NCBI GenBank assembly: GCA_936440205.1
Contig: OW387133.1
Location: forward strand, 50,618,374 to 50,682,373
Source: Lepidonotus clava
Lineage: Eukaryota > Annelida > Polychaeta > Phyllodocida > Polynoidae
DNA length: 64,000 nucleotides
Reading direction: 5' to 3'
Below are positions 48,478 to 60,743 of the stretch, one piece after another (positions within the stretch are counted from its first letter, which is position 1; each line of letters begins with the position of its first letter). The notes beneath the pieces are model-generated. The model saw only the letters and a program-made list of their open reading frames with translations. It was not told where the DNA came from and did no database searches. The position numbers and the translations under genes were made by a program.

Positions 48478-48800
48478 CCAACTATGGATCAGACCCCTAA
48501 ATTCGACACAGTGACACGGCCGTTTCTTAAATTCGACATGGCGACATGGCTGTTTAGTGACATGTAACATGACTATTCCACATGTGTCATGGAGCCTAGA
48601 GACACGAGGGAGTATTCAAGGAGGTTTAAGTCCCTCTTTTAGTTACAATCCCAATGTCAAAAGTAGGAAATATCAATGTTGAGTCAGAAAATGTTACATA
48701 ATGTAGGTGGAATGAGTGACATGGAGTTTTCTTTAGTGGCAGGGGACATGACCATTTCTTAAATTCGACATGCGACATGAGGTCCCATCTAGGCCATCCC
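48478..48800. repeat. Dispersed minisatellite-like TTAAATTCGACA repeat, locus 3
   Basis: Starts GGATCAGACCCCTAAATTCG, repeats TTTCTTAAATTCGACATGGC and related units, and after a 110-bp different stretch ends CATGCGACATGAGGTCCCAT. Further single or partial units lie at about 48990-49120 and 49765-49812. Confidence 0.6.
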
Positions 48801-50984
48801 CAACTCTGTCCACGCATGGCTGCACCCACAACTGTGTCGAACTTCATGCTAGTTTTATGCCGCCCTTTTTCTTTAAGGTCAATTGTATTGGTGGAGACGA
48901 AAGAGGCTTTGAGATAAACCAGATTATTTTGTCAGTAATTGTCAGTTAAAATCCAGTTTTTCTCCGCGATTGAGATGTTCGGACATGAGCGTAGACCCTG
49001 GAAATTGACCCATCAACATGGACATTAACTTTTCTTATAAAATTTGACAAGCGAAATAGGAGAAACAAATTAACGACACAACATAACTAGAGGACTTCTT
49101 AAAATCGACATGAGACGTTTAAAAAAATAAAGAAATCGATATGAAAAATTGAAATATAGCATCAGACGACATTTATATTGATATTAATAAAATTTCAAAG
49201 GAATGATAAATGTAGATTTAATAATCTTTTATCTGGTTTTTCAAGTTTTATTGTTTGAACATAGATATTTTACTCAATATATAACATGAAAAAGTTTTTA
49301 CACACACGTACCCTTATAACAATCATATGCAGGGAAGGATGTCTCAGAATTTTGATTTATGCCCTAGATTTAATTCTATGGTCAAAAACAGCAAAAAACG
49401 GGAAACTTTTTGCGATTTTTTAAAGATACAGTTTTCCACATTGCATAAAAAGAGAACTAGGGCCTAAATCAAAATATTGAGACACCCTTCCCTCCGTATA
49501 TATGTCAAGAATATGTCCCTTAAAATGTCAAAGCTCTTGGTTGAATATCTACTGAGGTATTGATGTTCAAAAATACTATTTGAATATCAAGAGTTTTGCG
49601 ACCAACCTACACACCCATTATTCTAACAATTTCTATATGAGTTATATCAATAGATGTGACAATTTGTTAGCTATTCAATGATGTTTTCCATCAAGGAATG
49701 CTATAAAGAATAAATCTTGTAATTGTGATTAAAAGGAGCCGCGCCATTAACACCTTCATCACTGGGGTCTATCCATAAATTTGACATGCATGCGAAACTT
49801 GGACCCCCCAGCTACACCCCTTATGATATAATATTATATATATACTTACTTAATGAGATCATTCAATATAAAATGTTTCAACTTCTTTTTAGTGCTAAAT
49901 TAACTTCCCGGTTAACTTTCAACGTCAGAGTGAGTCTTTCCATAGTTTTTTTCGAGAGAGGTGTAGCGTCATACATCCGATTCTTCATTTTAATTCAAGG
50001 AGAGTGCCTCCCCAACCTTATGCTATTTTTTATTCTTCTCTCTTGACGTCTTTTCCGAAGGGCTTTTCTGAAAGGGTATTATATACCTTTCCCACGAACC
50101 TGCACAGTCCTCTTGACTGCCAACTTTTGGGACTTTTGGCAACTGGGTCACTTCACTTCATATAACTTAACTATATATCCTGGGCTCCTGGGCTACCCAT
50201 TGGTCTTAGTAATATGTTAAGGATCGGAATACCCCGAAGAAACAGCGTAAACCTAACAATAGCAAAACTCCCAAAAAGGTGTTTTTCATTAAGGTGGTAC
50301 TGTGTTAAATGTAAAAGATGTATGCACTCGTAAACTTACCCATTGTTACTTATCTTTTATTTATTACATTTCGTCCATGTGTGCACGTAACGCAAACAAT
50401 AATTATTAAGCTCGTGCAATCTTTACACTCAAAGTGGGAAACTTCCCTAACCGACCATCCCTGGTTATTTCAAAACCACATGATCATCATTTCCGTTATG
50501 ATTACAAAATAACCAGTGACTATAATGTAGAGAAAGGAAGGGGGCATTTGTGACTATATAGTCGGAAGTGACCAGCCGGCTATGATTGCCAGTTTACTAT
50601 AATCTCGTTGAAAAAGTTATGACGATTTCATCCATTAAGGTATTACAACATTTTATAACAACATACAACATACAACAACAACTGGATTCCTAATAAAACC
50701 GTTTAAAGCAGTGTAAAAAAACACGATAGCTAAACTTTTCAAAGAACCACAAATTCTCCTGTGGCATACACATATTCATGCATGCAAAATGGACGCTTTT
50801 TCTATGCACACGCCTCCAAGCGGTCGGTCTGGTAGTTTCTGGCGTGAAGAACCCTACTTAGACATGGATAGGGACCTGTATTTTTTGTTTATTCAAAAAG
50901 TCATCCTCTGGGTACAGTAAACCCATGGTCTTCCATATATGATACATGGCAGTGCAGGGGGTGTAGATGGGGGGGGGGGGGGGG

Positions 50985-51022
50985 GGGCGGGGGGGTCCCA
51001 TGTCGCCCTGTCGAATACAATA
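50985..51022 (-). repeat. Single unit of the TTAAATTCGACA family, inverted
   Basis: Read on the minus strand: GTATTCGACAGGGCGACATG, then GGACC and a C-run, matching the closing unit of the other loci. Confidence 0.45.
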
Positions 51023-54000
51023 CGTCCATCAATAGAACAAGGTATTATGCATATGGTAATAATATCATATCATATCAAGATAAAATGTACAATTATATTC
51101 AGATTATATAAATTCTTATAAACTCGATACAATTCATTAAGTTCCATCTTCAATTCTCCAATATTTACACTCTCCGTCACTTTCTTTTGTGTATTTTTTC
51201 TCATACTTTTACTCCCTGATAATAAAGACCTTTTTCTGATATTTACAAGTTTGCTGATTATTTTGTTGCCTTGTATTTATACCAGTATTATGTCGAATGT
51301 CCAAATTATCTATCTAAGTATTTTGGGATGATAAGGTACTTTACATGCAACAGTCTATGGCCGCAGACCTACTAATGAATCCCCCAAAAAGGTGAACTAT
51401 GAGTCAACGAATCGTTTGTCCAGTCATCGTTCTGTCTTTACAGTAGATGGCAGCACGGTACTTGGAGTTTTCAGGATTTGCGGGCCGGCGGTGTCACATA
51501 GCCAGTCAGAGACTAGTGCAGGAACAGGCTGAACAATTAGGAGGTTTCCTTTCATGTTTTTCCATTGAGGAACCTGACAGCTGGTAGCGTTAACTTAAGT
51601 CTTAAAACTATCTATAATAATATCTCATTACATATTGGGTACATACTTCCCTGATTAAGGGTGTATGCCTTACATGCATAAAAGATACGAAAGGTCATGC
51701 TATTAAGTCCTTACGGCTTAAGTGTTGAAGGGACCTCCAGTCTCGAAGTCATCAATTCTGAGACGTAGACACATATTTCAGTTCTATTTTAAAGGAGCTT
51801 TTAAAAATCAGGATATATTTTTTGTTTCCGACTTCGTAGAACCCGGTTCCAATTATAAATTAGATATTCATAGAAATATTAGATTTTACAGATAAAGTGA
51901 AAATGAATGAGATCTTCTGCGTCTATGGCCAATTCCCTTAAACAGTAAAGAGCAACTCTAACACAGAAAACTCTGAAAGCAATCATAAGCATTAACCAGG
52001 ACATATGCGATAGGGAGAAAGGGGAACACCTCAGTAGTCAATGTGTTGAGAGAAGACAATCCACTCTTGTTTGTCTTGGGTCGGTCATTGTTTATGGGGC
52101 AATTAATAGGAAAATTTAAAAATAGAAAAAAGGAAAGAAAAAGGGGGCACAGTCCCCGATTTCTAACAATATTGACAACAAATATTCAACCAAACCCAAT
52201 AATCACATCAATATTCTTGTCTGGAAAGTATTTTTGCAATTCTTGTATAAACTTTGACCGGCACTGCCACCCGACCCAAATCCCTGAGTGTTGTGTTAAG
52301 TTGACTAGTGGATGGCAGCCAGAGAAAGAGTTGGTAGCTTCATTCTCTCATAAACGACACCCGCTAAGCCTATGGGAACCGTACCTCAAAACCGGTGTGC
52401 ACAACCCCAAGCTCGCTGCTCGTCATCCTAAATTGCCCATCAGGAAAAAAGAACAAAATCTGGGCACCTGGCCTAATGTGTTCCTATCCTAGAGCTATGG
52501 TCAAAAAACTTCAAAGACCCTAATACTTGTAGTATTGACCATGCAGTGGCCAGCCAGAGTATACATAAACAAGCCCTTACACAGATTTTACCAATAATTT
52601 CTACAACTCATGTTCTTGTAATTCATTACCAGAGCCAGGGTATCCCCCGAGGGGTCATTTCCCGACCTATTTTTAGCCCCAAGTATTTGGGATGCTTCCA
52701 CTTATGTTGTCCGATGGATGCCTTCGTGCACTCTCCTGTCATTGAGGGCAGAGTACAGTCCCAGGTGGCTCCTTAATTTCTCCGCTATCCATCGATTCCC
52801 CATATCCCTACACCACTGCCCTTCAGAGTCCCCAATGACAGTTTCAACTGCCCGCAACCCACAGGCTGCATCAACCCATTCACGCCAACCCAACCTTTAA
52901 CACTGGATGGTTTTTCCATCGTTAATCATTTTTATAGGAATTGCATGATATTTTGGTCGAAGTCCTTTGAGGCAGATTTCTCATGAAGAATGAATTTGTT
53001 TTGAATTGGTGGATTCAATGTCGATTCTTAGCATCCTTGGTTGAGTCAATTATATTGTCAATTGCCACCAAAATGTAAATGTATTGATTTTCTCACTGTG
53101 TGATACTGCTTTACAGCGACTCATTATGTAGATGTTCTCTGTTTTAAAGCCTTGTCTCTTCTAGCTCACCTGGTTCAGGACCAAAGTGAGCTTTAGTAAA
53201 GGCCTGATAAGTGGCAGGATTGATTGGTTAGGCCCACAATAAGGCATTAACCTTGAGTCCTTCAGGTCAATACCTTAATGTACTAAAAAGGATTCCCCCA
53301 TATAACGGCGGCAACTTGTTCTTCATCTCATCGCGATGCATCTAAAAGGGATTTAAATCCTAATTGTTGAGAGTCAGTATTCTGTTGTTTCCCATTCTGT
53401 TGTTTTCATAGCTTGTTTTGGTTGCTGTTAAACGTTGTTGTATTTGATGTTGCTCCACTTTGAAAGAGTGCAACGTACATGTCATTTTCATAATTAGATA
53501 TATAGTTTAATGACCCAACAAAAAAGCGTTTAACAATGAACATTATTGTTCCTACCCAAAACAGTTGATTGAACCAAGATTTGAAGAAAATCACTTGTTT
53601 GGAGAAGAAAATCCTTTGGTGGAGTCACAGAATGGCACTAATGATCAGTGCTCTAGACACACACGAATAGCATTGTCCATCCTACGAGCCGGGTACCTTA
53701 ATCTACCCACCGAAAACATCAATGAAAGCCTCCCTCCCAGAGGTCACAACTATAAGGGAGGCAGGAGGCGGCAGTGTTTACCATGTTAATATGCATTCAA
53801 GCCTCCTCCTACACCTTTATACCTATTCTCACAATGATGTGTTTTAAGGATCCAGTGCTTAAGACAGTATTAAGTTTGGCAAGCGGGGGGCGGAGTTCAA
53901 TGAGTTTCCAAAAGAGGTTAAAATGATTTGTATTGATTATCTCTAGCTTCCACCTGGAGGATTTTCAAGTCCCTTGTGCAAGAGGATGAACACTTTAATA

Positions 54001-55229
54001 GAAAGACGGGTTGGTGATCCCTAACTCCAAGCAAAGAAATCTCTAAATTATAAAGTAATTATGATTCTTATCTATGCATGTTGCGCAATCGATTGGAGTT
54101 ACAGTCAAAGTATCAATGGTGTGCAAAAGAATCATGTTTGGTAGTTATAGCTATATGTTACTCATGTGTTGTGTGGTGGGAAGGGGCAGGGGGTGGTTTG
54201 GGGAAACTAGTGGGTGTCATGTAGCTGTGTGTCCTCGTTGGTACAACAAATAATAAACTACATTTTCGTCTCAGTACAAGGTAAATGAACACGGAGTGTC
54301 GGTAACTAAAAGAACTAAAAGATTAGAATTAGAGTTTATAAATGTTCTGTATTAAAGGGTGACAACGAACTAATGCCATTGAGTAGTTTAATTGAGATAA
54401 TTCAGTTCAATTAATTATATTATAAGGTAGAGAAGATAATTACATTGAAATATTTTGAAATATATTTAGATATCTAGACATAATATAATTAGCGAATAGG
54501 GCCTACACTAAACATTAACTGATTAAAGATAAAGTATAGGCTTAATAATGAACTGTTTAGCCGCAGGTCGCATCAAATGTCAGAAATAGGTACACACAAA
54601 CACACATACACACACACAGTCAATATCATAATCAATATAACGATCATTACATTTTGTGTATTATTTTCTGAAGAGGTATATAGAAATATATTTTTTAACC
54701 AAAACATATAGGCCTAATACATAATATCCAAACATTGAATGTGGCTGTTGAATAGTAAAACTTTACAGTGTGTCATTTTCTATGGGGACATTGGCTTGCT
54801 ATGGTTGGTTTCACATCCGTGTTGCCAACCCTCCCAGTAGACTAGTTTCACGTCTCCCCAAGCTCTCGGCCATATTGCAGTGCTACCCTATTTGAGGATC
54901 TGTTTGGCACCGTGTGTTCTGTTTTTGTGAGTATTCTACTCCATTTAATGACCTTTGTGTGAAAAACACTTTACTTCGAATCCATGTTAACGAGGCAGAT
55001 ATAGAAGATATAGATTTGTATGTCAAACCTGTTAAGTTGGTGGGATCCACAGCCTCTCCCAACAACAGGAAAGGTCTCTGTCCTGCTGACCTAGTTACAC
55101 GTAAATTATATATGAAGTGAAGATGTAGGCTTGTATACGGACTGTTACTGGTATATACATCTATAAACCGAATACTGGATATTTACTTTATAACAAATGT
55201 TGCATGTCGCAGATACAGGATTTCCGAAG

Positions 55230-55234
<5 letters not shown>

Positions 55235-55293
<59 letters not shown>
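55235..55293. repeat. (GT)n microsatellite
   Basis: About 29 uninterrupted GT dinucleotides. Confidence 0.97.
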
Positions 55294-55294
<1 letters not shown>

Positions 55295-55323
55295 CAGCAT
55301 ATAGGCAGCATAATATGCTAAAA

Positions 55324-55375
55324 TGCTAGATCCGCCACTATGCCTATATATTATATAGGCATAGTGGCAGATCTA
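55324..55375. repeat. Head-to-head palindrome of two CAGTGGCGGATC-family ends
   Basis: CTAGATCCGCCACTATGCC and its complement GGCATAGTGGCAGATCTAG (one mismatch) flank a TATA-rich centre. It looks like the right end of one family member abutting the left end of the next. Confidence 0.6.
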
Positions 55376-56311
55376 GCGTTTTTTTAAAAGGCGGAGGCAC
55401 ACTTATTAACCCAGATTATGCTGACGTCCTACTGGTAGGAAGTTTTTCAAAGGATCTTAATTCCAGTGTCATTAATTCAATTTTTGAGAGAAATCCCTAA
55501 TTCTTTCAAAGAATAATCTCTGATAGTCCTAGAAAAGGAATGTTAGATTAGTTTTCTTTTAGCCTGTCCCTCCTATAAATGGTGGGTTCATCAAAATGAA
55601 AAACATTTCATACAAGTTTAGGCCCATTAAGTCCAATATTTATGGCTAAAATAGCCATAAATAAAAGATAATATCATTTTTTCATAAAAAAATGCATTTA
55701 AGGTTTTTTTCATGCTAAGAAAGATAATGCCAACAAAAAAAGTGATATATGAGGCTTTTTATATCAAAATTGCCGTTTCCATGGCAACAGAATTTCACGA
55801 AATAAACAAATTTGTTGATTTTCGTTGCCATGGCAACCAAAAAGGAATATTTTTGCAAAATGTTCAAATGAGAAAAGCATGATATGTATAAAATGTATTA
55901 TCATATAAAGTTTATTTCAACTAATTTGATCAATTAGAACTTGAGATATTTCATTTTGAAAATGACACATGGAAGCACTTTTGAAGGTCAGGATGTCATG
56001 TTTATGACGTCATAACTTTTTGAATAACATGTTTTTCCATTTCCATGGTTTCCAAACTTCCTTTCATAACAATTTACAAAACTTGACATATCTCAAGACC
56101 TAATTGGAATATTGAGAAAATTCTTTCAGTTCTGAAAAGCCCAGATGACATCCCAGGGGACAAAAATCACAAAAATGCACTTTCGTATAATCTGGGTTAA
56201 AAAAAGGCTCCCCCCCCCTTCCCCAGCATTTTGCATTGATATAATCCAAAAATCGTTTAAAAGAAGGAGGAGGCACATGCCCCTGCCCCCATCCCCCCTC
56301 GATCCACCACT
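55362..56311. mobile_element. CAGTGGCGGATC-family member split by a TTAA MITE
   Basis: The left end AGTGGCAGATCTAGCG and its following AAAAGGCGGAGGCACAC stop at TTAA (55406-55409). After the inserted element and TTAA (56197-56200) the family resumes with AAAAAGGCTCC, a C-run, an AT-rich middle, GCCCCTGCCCCCATCC and right end GATCCACCACT. Removing the insert restores the normal order of the family, so the host repeat is older than the insert. Confidence 0.65.
55410..56196. mobile_element. 787-bp piggyBac-type MITE with TTAA duplication
   Basis: Starts CCCAGATTATGCTGACGTCC after TTAA and ends GTATAATCTGGG before TTAA, so the terminal 10 bp are inverted with one change. The interior is AT-rich, non-coding, with a hairpin TTTATGGCTAAAATAGCCATAAA-like core near 55650 (stem TTTATGGCTA/TAGCCATAAA). 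TTAA target duplication and CCC ends are known for piggyBac elements. Confidence 0.65.
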
Positions 56312-56344
56312 AAAGACACAGTGAATTCACATACACCTTTTTTG

Positions 56345-56477
56345 CAATGGCGGATTTAGGGGGATGGGGGGGTGAATGTGCCCCCCCCCCCCTTTTGATG
56401 TAAAATTCTGGAAATAGGGGACACATGCCTTTTCTATTAGCATGCCCCCACCTTTAAAAACGCTGCATCTGACACTG
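56345..56477. mobile_element. CAGTGGCGGATC-family repeat, further copy
   Basis: Left CAATGGCGGATTTAGGGGG; right AAAAACGCTGCATCTGACACTG, whose complement is CAGTGTCAGATGCAGCG. A C-run, TAAAATTCTGG and GCATGCCCCCACC lie between. Confidence 0.6.
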
Positions 56478-57129
56478 CTTTGTGTAGTTTCTGTGTCCAC
56501 TAAAAGGTGGGGAGGGGGTAGAGAGGGGGAATGTGGGGTTAGGACCCTCGGGGCCCCCTCCTGGATCACCCCCTGTAAAAAAATCTGATTCTTCTCAGAA
56601 ATGATACAGACAGTGTAGTCATACGTAGTCCGCAGGGAAACTACATTACACGAGAGTGGTAAATATCCAATTAATTGGGATTGTTAAAAGGTATTCAAGC
56701 TATCCGCCCTTCCCAAAACTAAAGCTTTTGTACCAAATTTAACATTAAAACATTGTTATGTCGGTATTGCTTGTATTTTTAGATATCTTTAAAATGTAAT
56801 AATAGACTCATATAAAGATAAAGAACTTCCTCAATTCACCCTCTGAAACACTCTTTAACATCTTTTAGGCATATTTTGATAATGTACAGGTGATTTGATA
56901 TTCATTTGCTAATCTTCTAATTGCAATTATTTTAGTTGTTGACCTTATCCAAAAATACTATGGTTCTTGATAACAATTTTAACAGTAAATCACATGCCCT
57001 ATAAATGATCTTGGATTTGTTATAGTTGTCTTTGGTCTGTATAAGTGAGTTTTTCATATTACCTTCTTTTACAAGCTGACATTAATATAAATCCATAACC
57101 TTTTCCCAAGCCCTCTGTCTTCTTTTAGA

Positions 57130-57253
57130 TAAATGAAAAGAAAATGCGTTTTTCATATTACGTCAAGCATTTCCCTCAAAAATTGAAATGATGACACTGG
57201 AATTAACATTCTTTGAAAAATGTCCTACCAGTAGGACGTCAGTATAATCTGGG
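57130..57253 (-). mobile_element. Second, inverted end of the piggyBac-type family, next to TTAA
   Basis: The complement of 57253-57155 matches 55410-55510 over about 100 bp (CCCAGATTATACTGACGTCC, then TTAATTCCAGTGTCAT and TCAATTTTTGAG). TTAA follows at 57254-57257. Either a truncated second member, or the right end of a larger 1844-bp element 55410-57253; the internal end at 56196 favours the first. Confidence 0.55.
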
Positions 57254-57437
57254 TTAACAAAGGGGGCCTCAATAGGTGGCGGAGGGTATGAGATTTAAAA
57301 AAATGTGCATACGTACTGAATGGAAGGCCCCAAGGCGACATTAATATAAATACATAGCATTTCCCAAGTCCTCTGCATCCTCATGCATAGATATAAGAAG
57401 GTGAAATGATTGTTTATTCTCACTTTCTCTTTTGAAG

Positions 57438-58540
57438 GATCAACTGTCAGGATGTCACAGAAAAAAGATGAATGCTGCTTGGAAGAAGTCTCAAATTTGG
57501 ATGTGGAGCACGAGGCATGTCCTGACGCAGAAGACGTCTGCTGCACTCGTACCAATGATGTGATTGTCGGGGGTACTAAGGGCTTTGCCATTTATGAAAG
57601 CTATGGAAATGTCAAGTTCCAGACTGTTGGCGAAGTGAATTCTTTTACGGCTACCAGACTCTCAATGGACACAGAAGGACTGATTTTGGTGAATTCTGTA
57701 AAGAGTACAGTTCAGTGTCAAAAGTGTTCAGGACACAAACAATTTGGACCAATTTCACGGATAAACTATTCTGGAGTACCATCTCCTTTTAATAGATTTC
57801 ATCTTTCAAGCTGTACCTGTGACAAGAATGCAAAAGGATTTGGTATTACAATGGAGGAATTAAAAAACTGCGAAGTCTCGGCCATCATTCCAACAGATGA
57901 CTTTCACGTCCTAGTATACAACTCTTGGAATCACTGCATTTATGACTATATATGTGGGGAGTTAGCAGGTAAAATACACCTCAAAACAACCCTTCAACAC
58001 CCCAAGGCAAGCCAGAAATTAAAATGTTCAGCTGACAGGAGCTCCAATGGCGATATTTTTGTCGGGTATGTCTTCCACAAATGCATTGAAGTGTTTGACT
58101 CGACAGGTGAATTCAAGAGAAAGTTTGGGCACAAGATCCCAAGAGGTATTTACCCAGCCAGTATCTGCATCGATGAGCAGGATCGAATCATAGTTGCTGA
58201 CGAACACAATCATCGGGTTCTCCTCTTGAACCTTGAAGGTCGGCTGCTGTCCACTCTTGTGGCTGATACCATACGTGAAGGTGTGGACCTTCGACCTGTT
58301 GCTTTATCTACTGCTAGGGGGCGCCTGGTTGTTCTCCTCCATGGTCTACCTGGTCTTGACTCCTGTGAGGTCACCATCTACTCTGGGTTGGATAAAGTAG
58401 GTCGGGAAGATGCCAAACAAGAAGCTGCAGAAGCTCCACCGTCCTACTCGGAAGCCGCAGAGTGTACTGTGGGGGACATGACCCGAGGCCCCAAAAAAGG
58501 GGGCCGGGCCCCCAAATTTTCACACTTGAGGATAGAGTAG
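57438..58540 (+). CDS. NHL-repeat (TRIM-NHL-like) beta-propeller protein, at least the terminal exon
   Basis: A 361-aa frame from ATG 57452 (MSQKKDECC). The acceptors ttttgaag|GATC and actgtcag|GATG lie after a strong pyrimidine tract, so earlier exons (perhaps RING/B-box) may exist but are not seen. About residues 40-300 look like a beta-propeller; the clearest NHL blades are GDIFVGYVFHKCIEVFDSTG followed by FKRKFGH, then SICIDEQDRIIVADEHNHRV followed by LLLNLEGRLL. Many cysteines (about 16) mark the first half. NHL domains in TRIM2/3/71-type proteins bind RNA or protein partners. Near the C-terminus EAPPSYSEAAE holds a PPxY motif that binds WW domains (for example NEDD4-type ligases). The last 20 residues come from a G/C-rich stretch absent from the tandem copy downstream. 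Strand and position are unrelated to the DUOXA genes. Confidence 0.75.
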
Positions 58541-58699
58541 GGGGCACCCATTATGGAGGGGACAAACTAAAATGATCACATTTTTCCTACTCCATCAGAG
58601 ATCTTATATATGTACTTAAGGCTGTCCTGGATAAAGCTTCCTTACAGTGGGTGGTGAACAATGGTCAACCGGGCAACAAGGAATTTCTTTTTCCTTGTT

Positions 58700-59035
58700 C
58701 AGTGAAAGGCAGTTCTACTCTATTGGCCAATACCATATGTGAAGTCATGGACCTTCGACCTGTTGCTGTATCAACCTCCAGGGGATGCCTGGCCGTCCTT
58801 CTCCACGGTCTGCCTGGAGTAAACCAGCCCAAGGTCACCATCTACTCCGGATTGGATAAAGTAGGTCAGGGAGACGCCAAAAAAGAAGCTGCAGAAGCTC
58901 CACCGTCCTACTCAGAAGCCGCAGAGTGTACTGTAGGGGGTCAATGCCCACTATGGAGGGGACACACTAAAATGATCACATCTTACATACTCCCTCAGAA
59001 ATCTTGACTTAGTGTATAATCGCACTTAGGGCTGT
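58700..59035 (+). pseudogene. Tandem partial copy of the NHL gene's 3' end
   Basis: 58712-58945 matches 58245-58475: TLLANTICEVMDLRPVAVS against TLVADTIREGVDLRPVALS, VTIYSGLDKVG and EAPPSYSEAAECTVG. The similarity continues past the stop into ATGGAGGGGACA.ACTAAAATGATCACAT and GGCTGTCCTG. The frame is open to 59007. A possible acceptor (ccttgttcag) lies just before it, so use as an alternative last exon is conceivable; a duplicated fragment is more likely. AATAAA follows at 59243. Confidence 0.65.
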
Positions 59036-59039
59036 CCTG

Positions 59040-60375
59040 AGAAAATGTGAAAAAAGTTCATCCGGCCAGTAGGGAATTCTCTTTTGCTTTTTTGGTTTGT
59101 CATGTGAAACGATTCTGATAAACGTAATCAGCATGTTAGGTGTTGATTAAAATACGTAAATTTAATTGCTGAAGATAACTGTAGTACTCTCTGGTCATGG
59201 TTCCAGTAAAACATATGAAAATAATCATTCTGGCTGACCAAAAATAAAACCCAAAAAAGACAGGCAGACAGAACAGTGAAAAAAGTCACTTGGTACATTA
59301 GTTATGGAAATATCTAGACTACCTAGGGTTCAACACATGGAAGAGTAAACTAATATTTTTTATGCTTTTTTTCAATTCAACAATGCCCCGATGATTGTTA
59401 GACGTCTATAATATGTTTAGACCAATGCAATGGAGGAATTCATGTCTTGAGCATAATTTGATTCTGGGAAATTGGCTATAGACATGTCTACATATCTTCT
59501 TGAAAATGACTTCATCCCTAGGCAGTTATTTTATCATCTTTTAAATATCCATGCCAAATTTTTATCAAATTTTGATCAAAATTGCACATGGATAGTAAAA
59601 AGACGCTCTGGGGCCATAAAACGATCTGTCACAGATAAATGGGAAGTATACGCCCGCGTTGGCATTGCTGAGTATTTTCTGTGTGTATTTTTTTTGTTGA
59701 ATAAGATAATAGGACTAGATATTCATGACCTTTTCTGGAATGGCCCCCAGGATATACAATCCTGTCGGTGTGAGTAGTGATATAAGTATATGTGTAGAAA
59801 AGTAGCCATAGTTTCTATGACTGATATGAGTCATTTAACAGTACACAGTCATGCTGACACTAAAACATAATGATATATGCTTGTGTTGCACCTTGTTGTT
59901 GGTAGGTAGATTAGTTGAAACAATTGACCAATAATGTATTCAATAACGACACACTTTGCTTGGTTATAATGTTTGACTTGCGGAAACTAGGGGTCTAAAG
60001 ACTTGAGTATACAGCTTTAATGTGATGTATACAATATATCTATGTGTTATAGACCTGATGTATACAATATATCTACGTGTTATAGACCTAAGTCTTTTCA
60101 TACTGGAAGGATAGGGTGAAAAGGGGTATAACGTCCACAATTTTTTCGTTCAATGCAAATATGGAATATTGTCAATGTTCAAAAAACAATAATTTTGTGC
60201 TTCGTTATGAAAACATATCCCACAAGAAAAATGTGGTTCTTAATGGTTTAAAATGACATGGTAGACATGCAAATTCTTTGTCTGTTTTCTGAAAGCAGAT
60301 TTCTTTGATGGAAATAGGTAGTATTTTGTATAAAACAGAGTTATTTCATCATTGAATTGTGTGGGATATTATCGG
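59040..60375. other. Gap without supported gene
   Basis: AT-rich, with a short direct repeat (GATGTATACAATATATCTA at about 60022 and 60057) and no credible coding frame. A 101-codon frame at 59472 has no recognisable content. Confidence 0.5.
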
Positions 60376-60390
60376 AATATCCTATTTAAA

Positions 60391-60530
60391 TTCGCGCGGG
60401 AAAAATTGTCCAGCGCTAAATAATAAATAATAATAATAAATAAATAAATAATAAATAATAATAAATGATAATAATAATAAATTCGCGCGGGAAAAATTTT
60501 CCCGCGCTATTTAAAGAGTCGCGCGGGAAA
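60391..60530 (+). promoter_or_regulatory. GCGCGGGAAAA palindromes upstream of the LINE ORF1
   Basis: TCGCGCGGGAAAA occurs at 60392, 60483 and 60519; at 60485-60507 it forms a 23-bp palindrome with an odd central base. TTTCCCGCGC matches the E2F consensus TTTSSCGC. An AAT/AAAT microsatellite (60420-60480) lies between. This may be the LINE's internal promoter; role inferred. Confidence 0.4.
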
Positions 60531-60743
60531 ATGAAACTTGGCTAGAAGTGGCCCGTCGAGTCGGAGATAGTCATTACGTAAGGAACTTGTCCTAAAGGAA
60601 CGGGAAGACTTGGAACTTCATGGTATAGCATAAGAAAACGCATAGACAACATTGGCGACTTATTTTGAGTAGATAGTTTGGTTGGGAACTCTCCGGATAA
60701 CATCTTTGGAAATTTTGAACTGACCGCGCAGAAGGCCGCCATT

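Larger units (their letters stand above)
45193..57430. other. 12-kb gap, repeats only
   Basis: No frame with a recognisable domain. The non-coding first exon(s) and promoter of DUOXA copy B should lie near its left end, since an acceptor precedes the ATG exon. Contents: AT and GT microsatellites, minisatellite-like loci (48.5, 49.0, 49.77, 51.0 kb), and nested MITEs (55.3-57.25 kb). Open frames at 47.95-48.57 and 52.04-52.49 kb are the longest but lack any family resemblance or splice support. An open stretch at 54914-55120 (ending LVTRKLYMK) might be an exon; nothing confirms it. Confidence 0.5.

Noticed and set aside
52043-52492. 149-codon open frame
   Set aside because: Mixed composition, no recognisable motif, no splice or promoter context.
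60384-60530. CRISPR-like or origin-like repeat array (GCGCGGGAAAA)
   Set aside because: Only three copies, irregular spacing, in a eukaryotic LINE leader.
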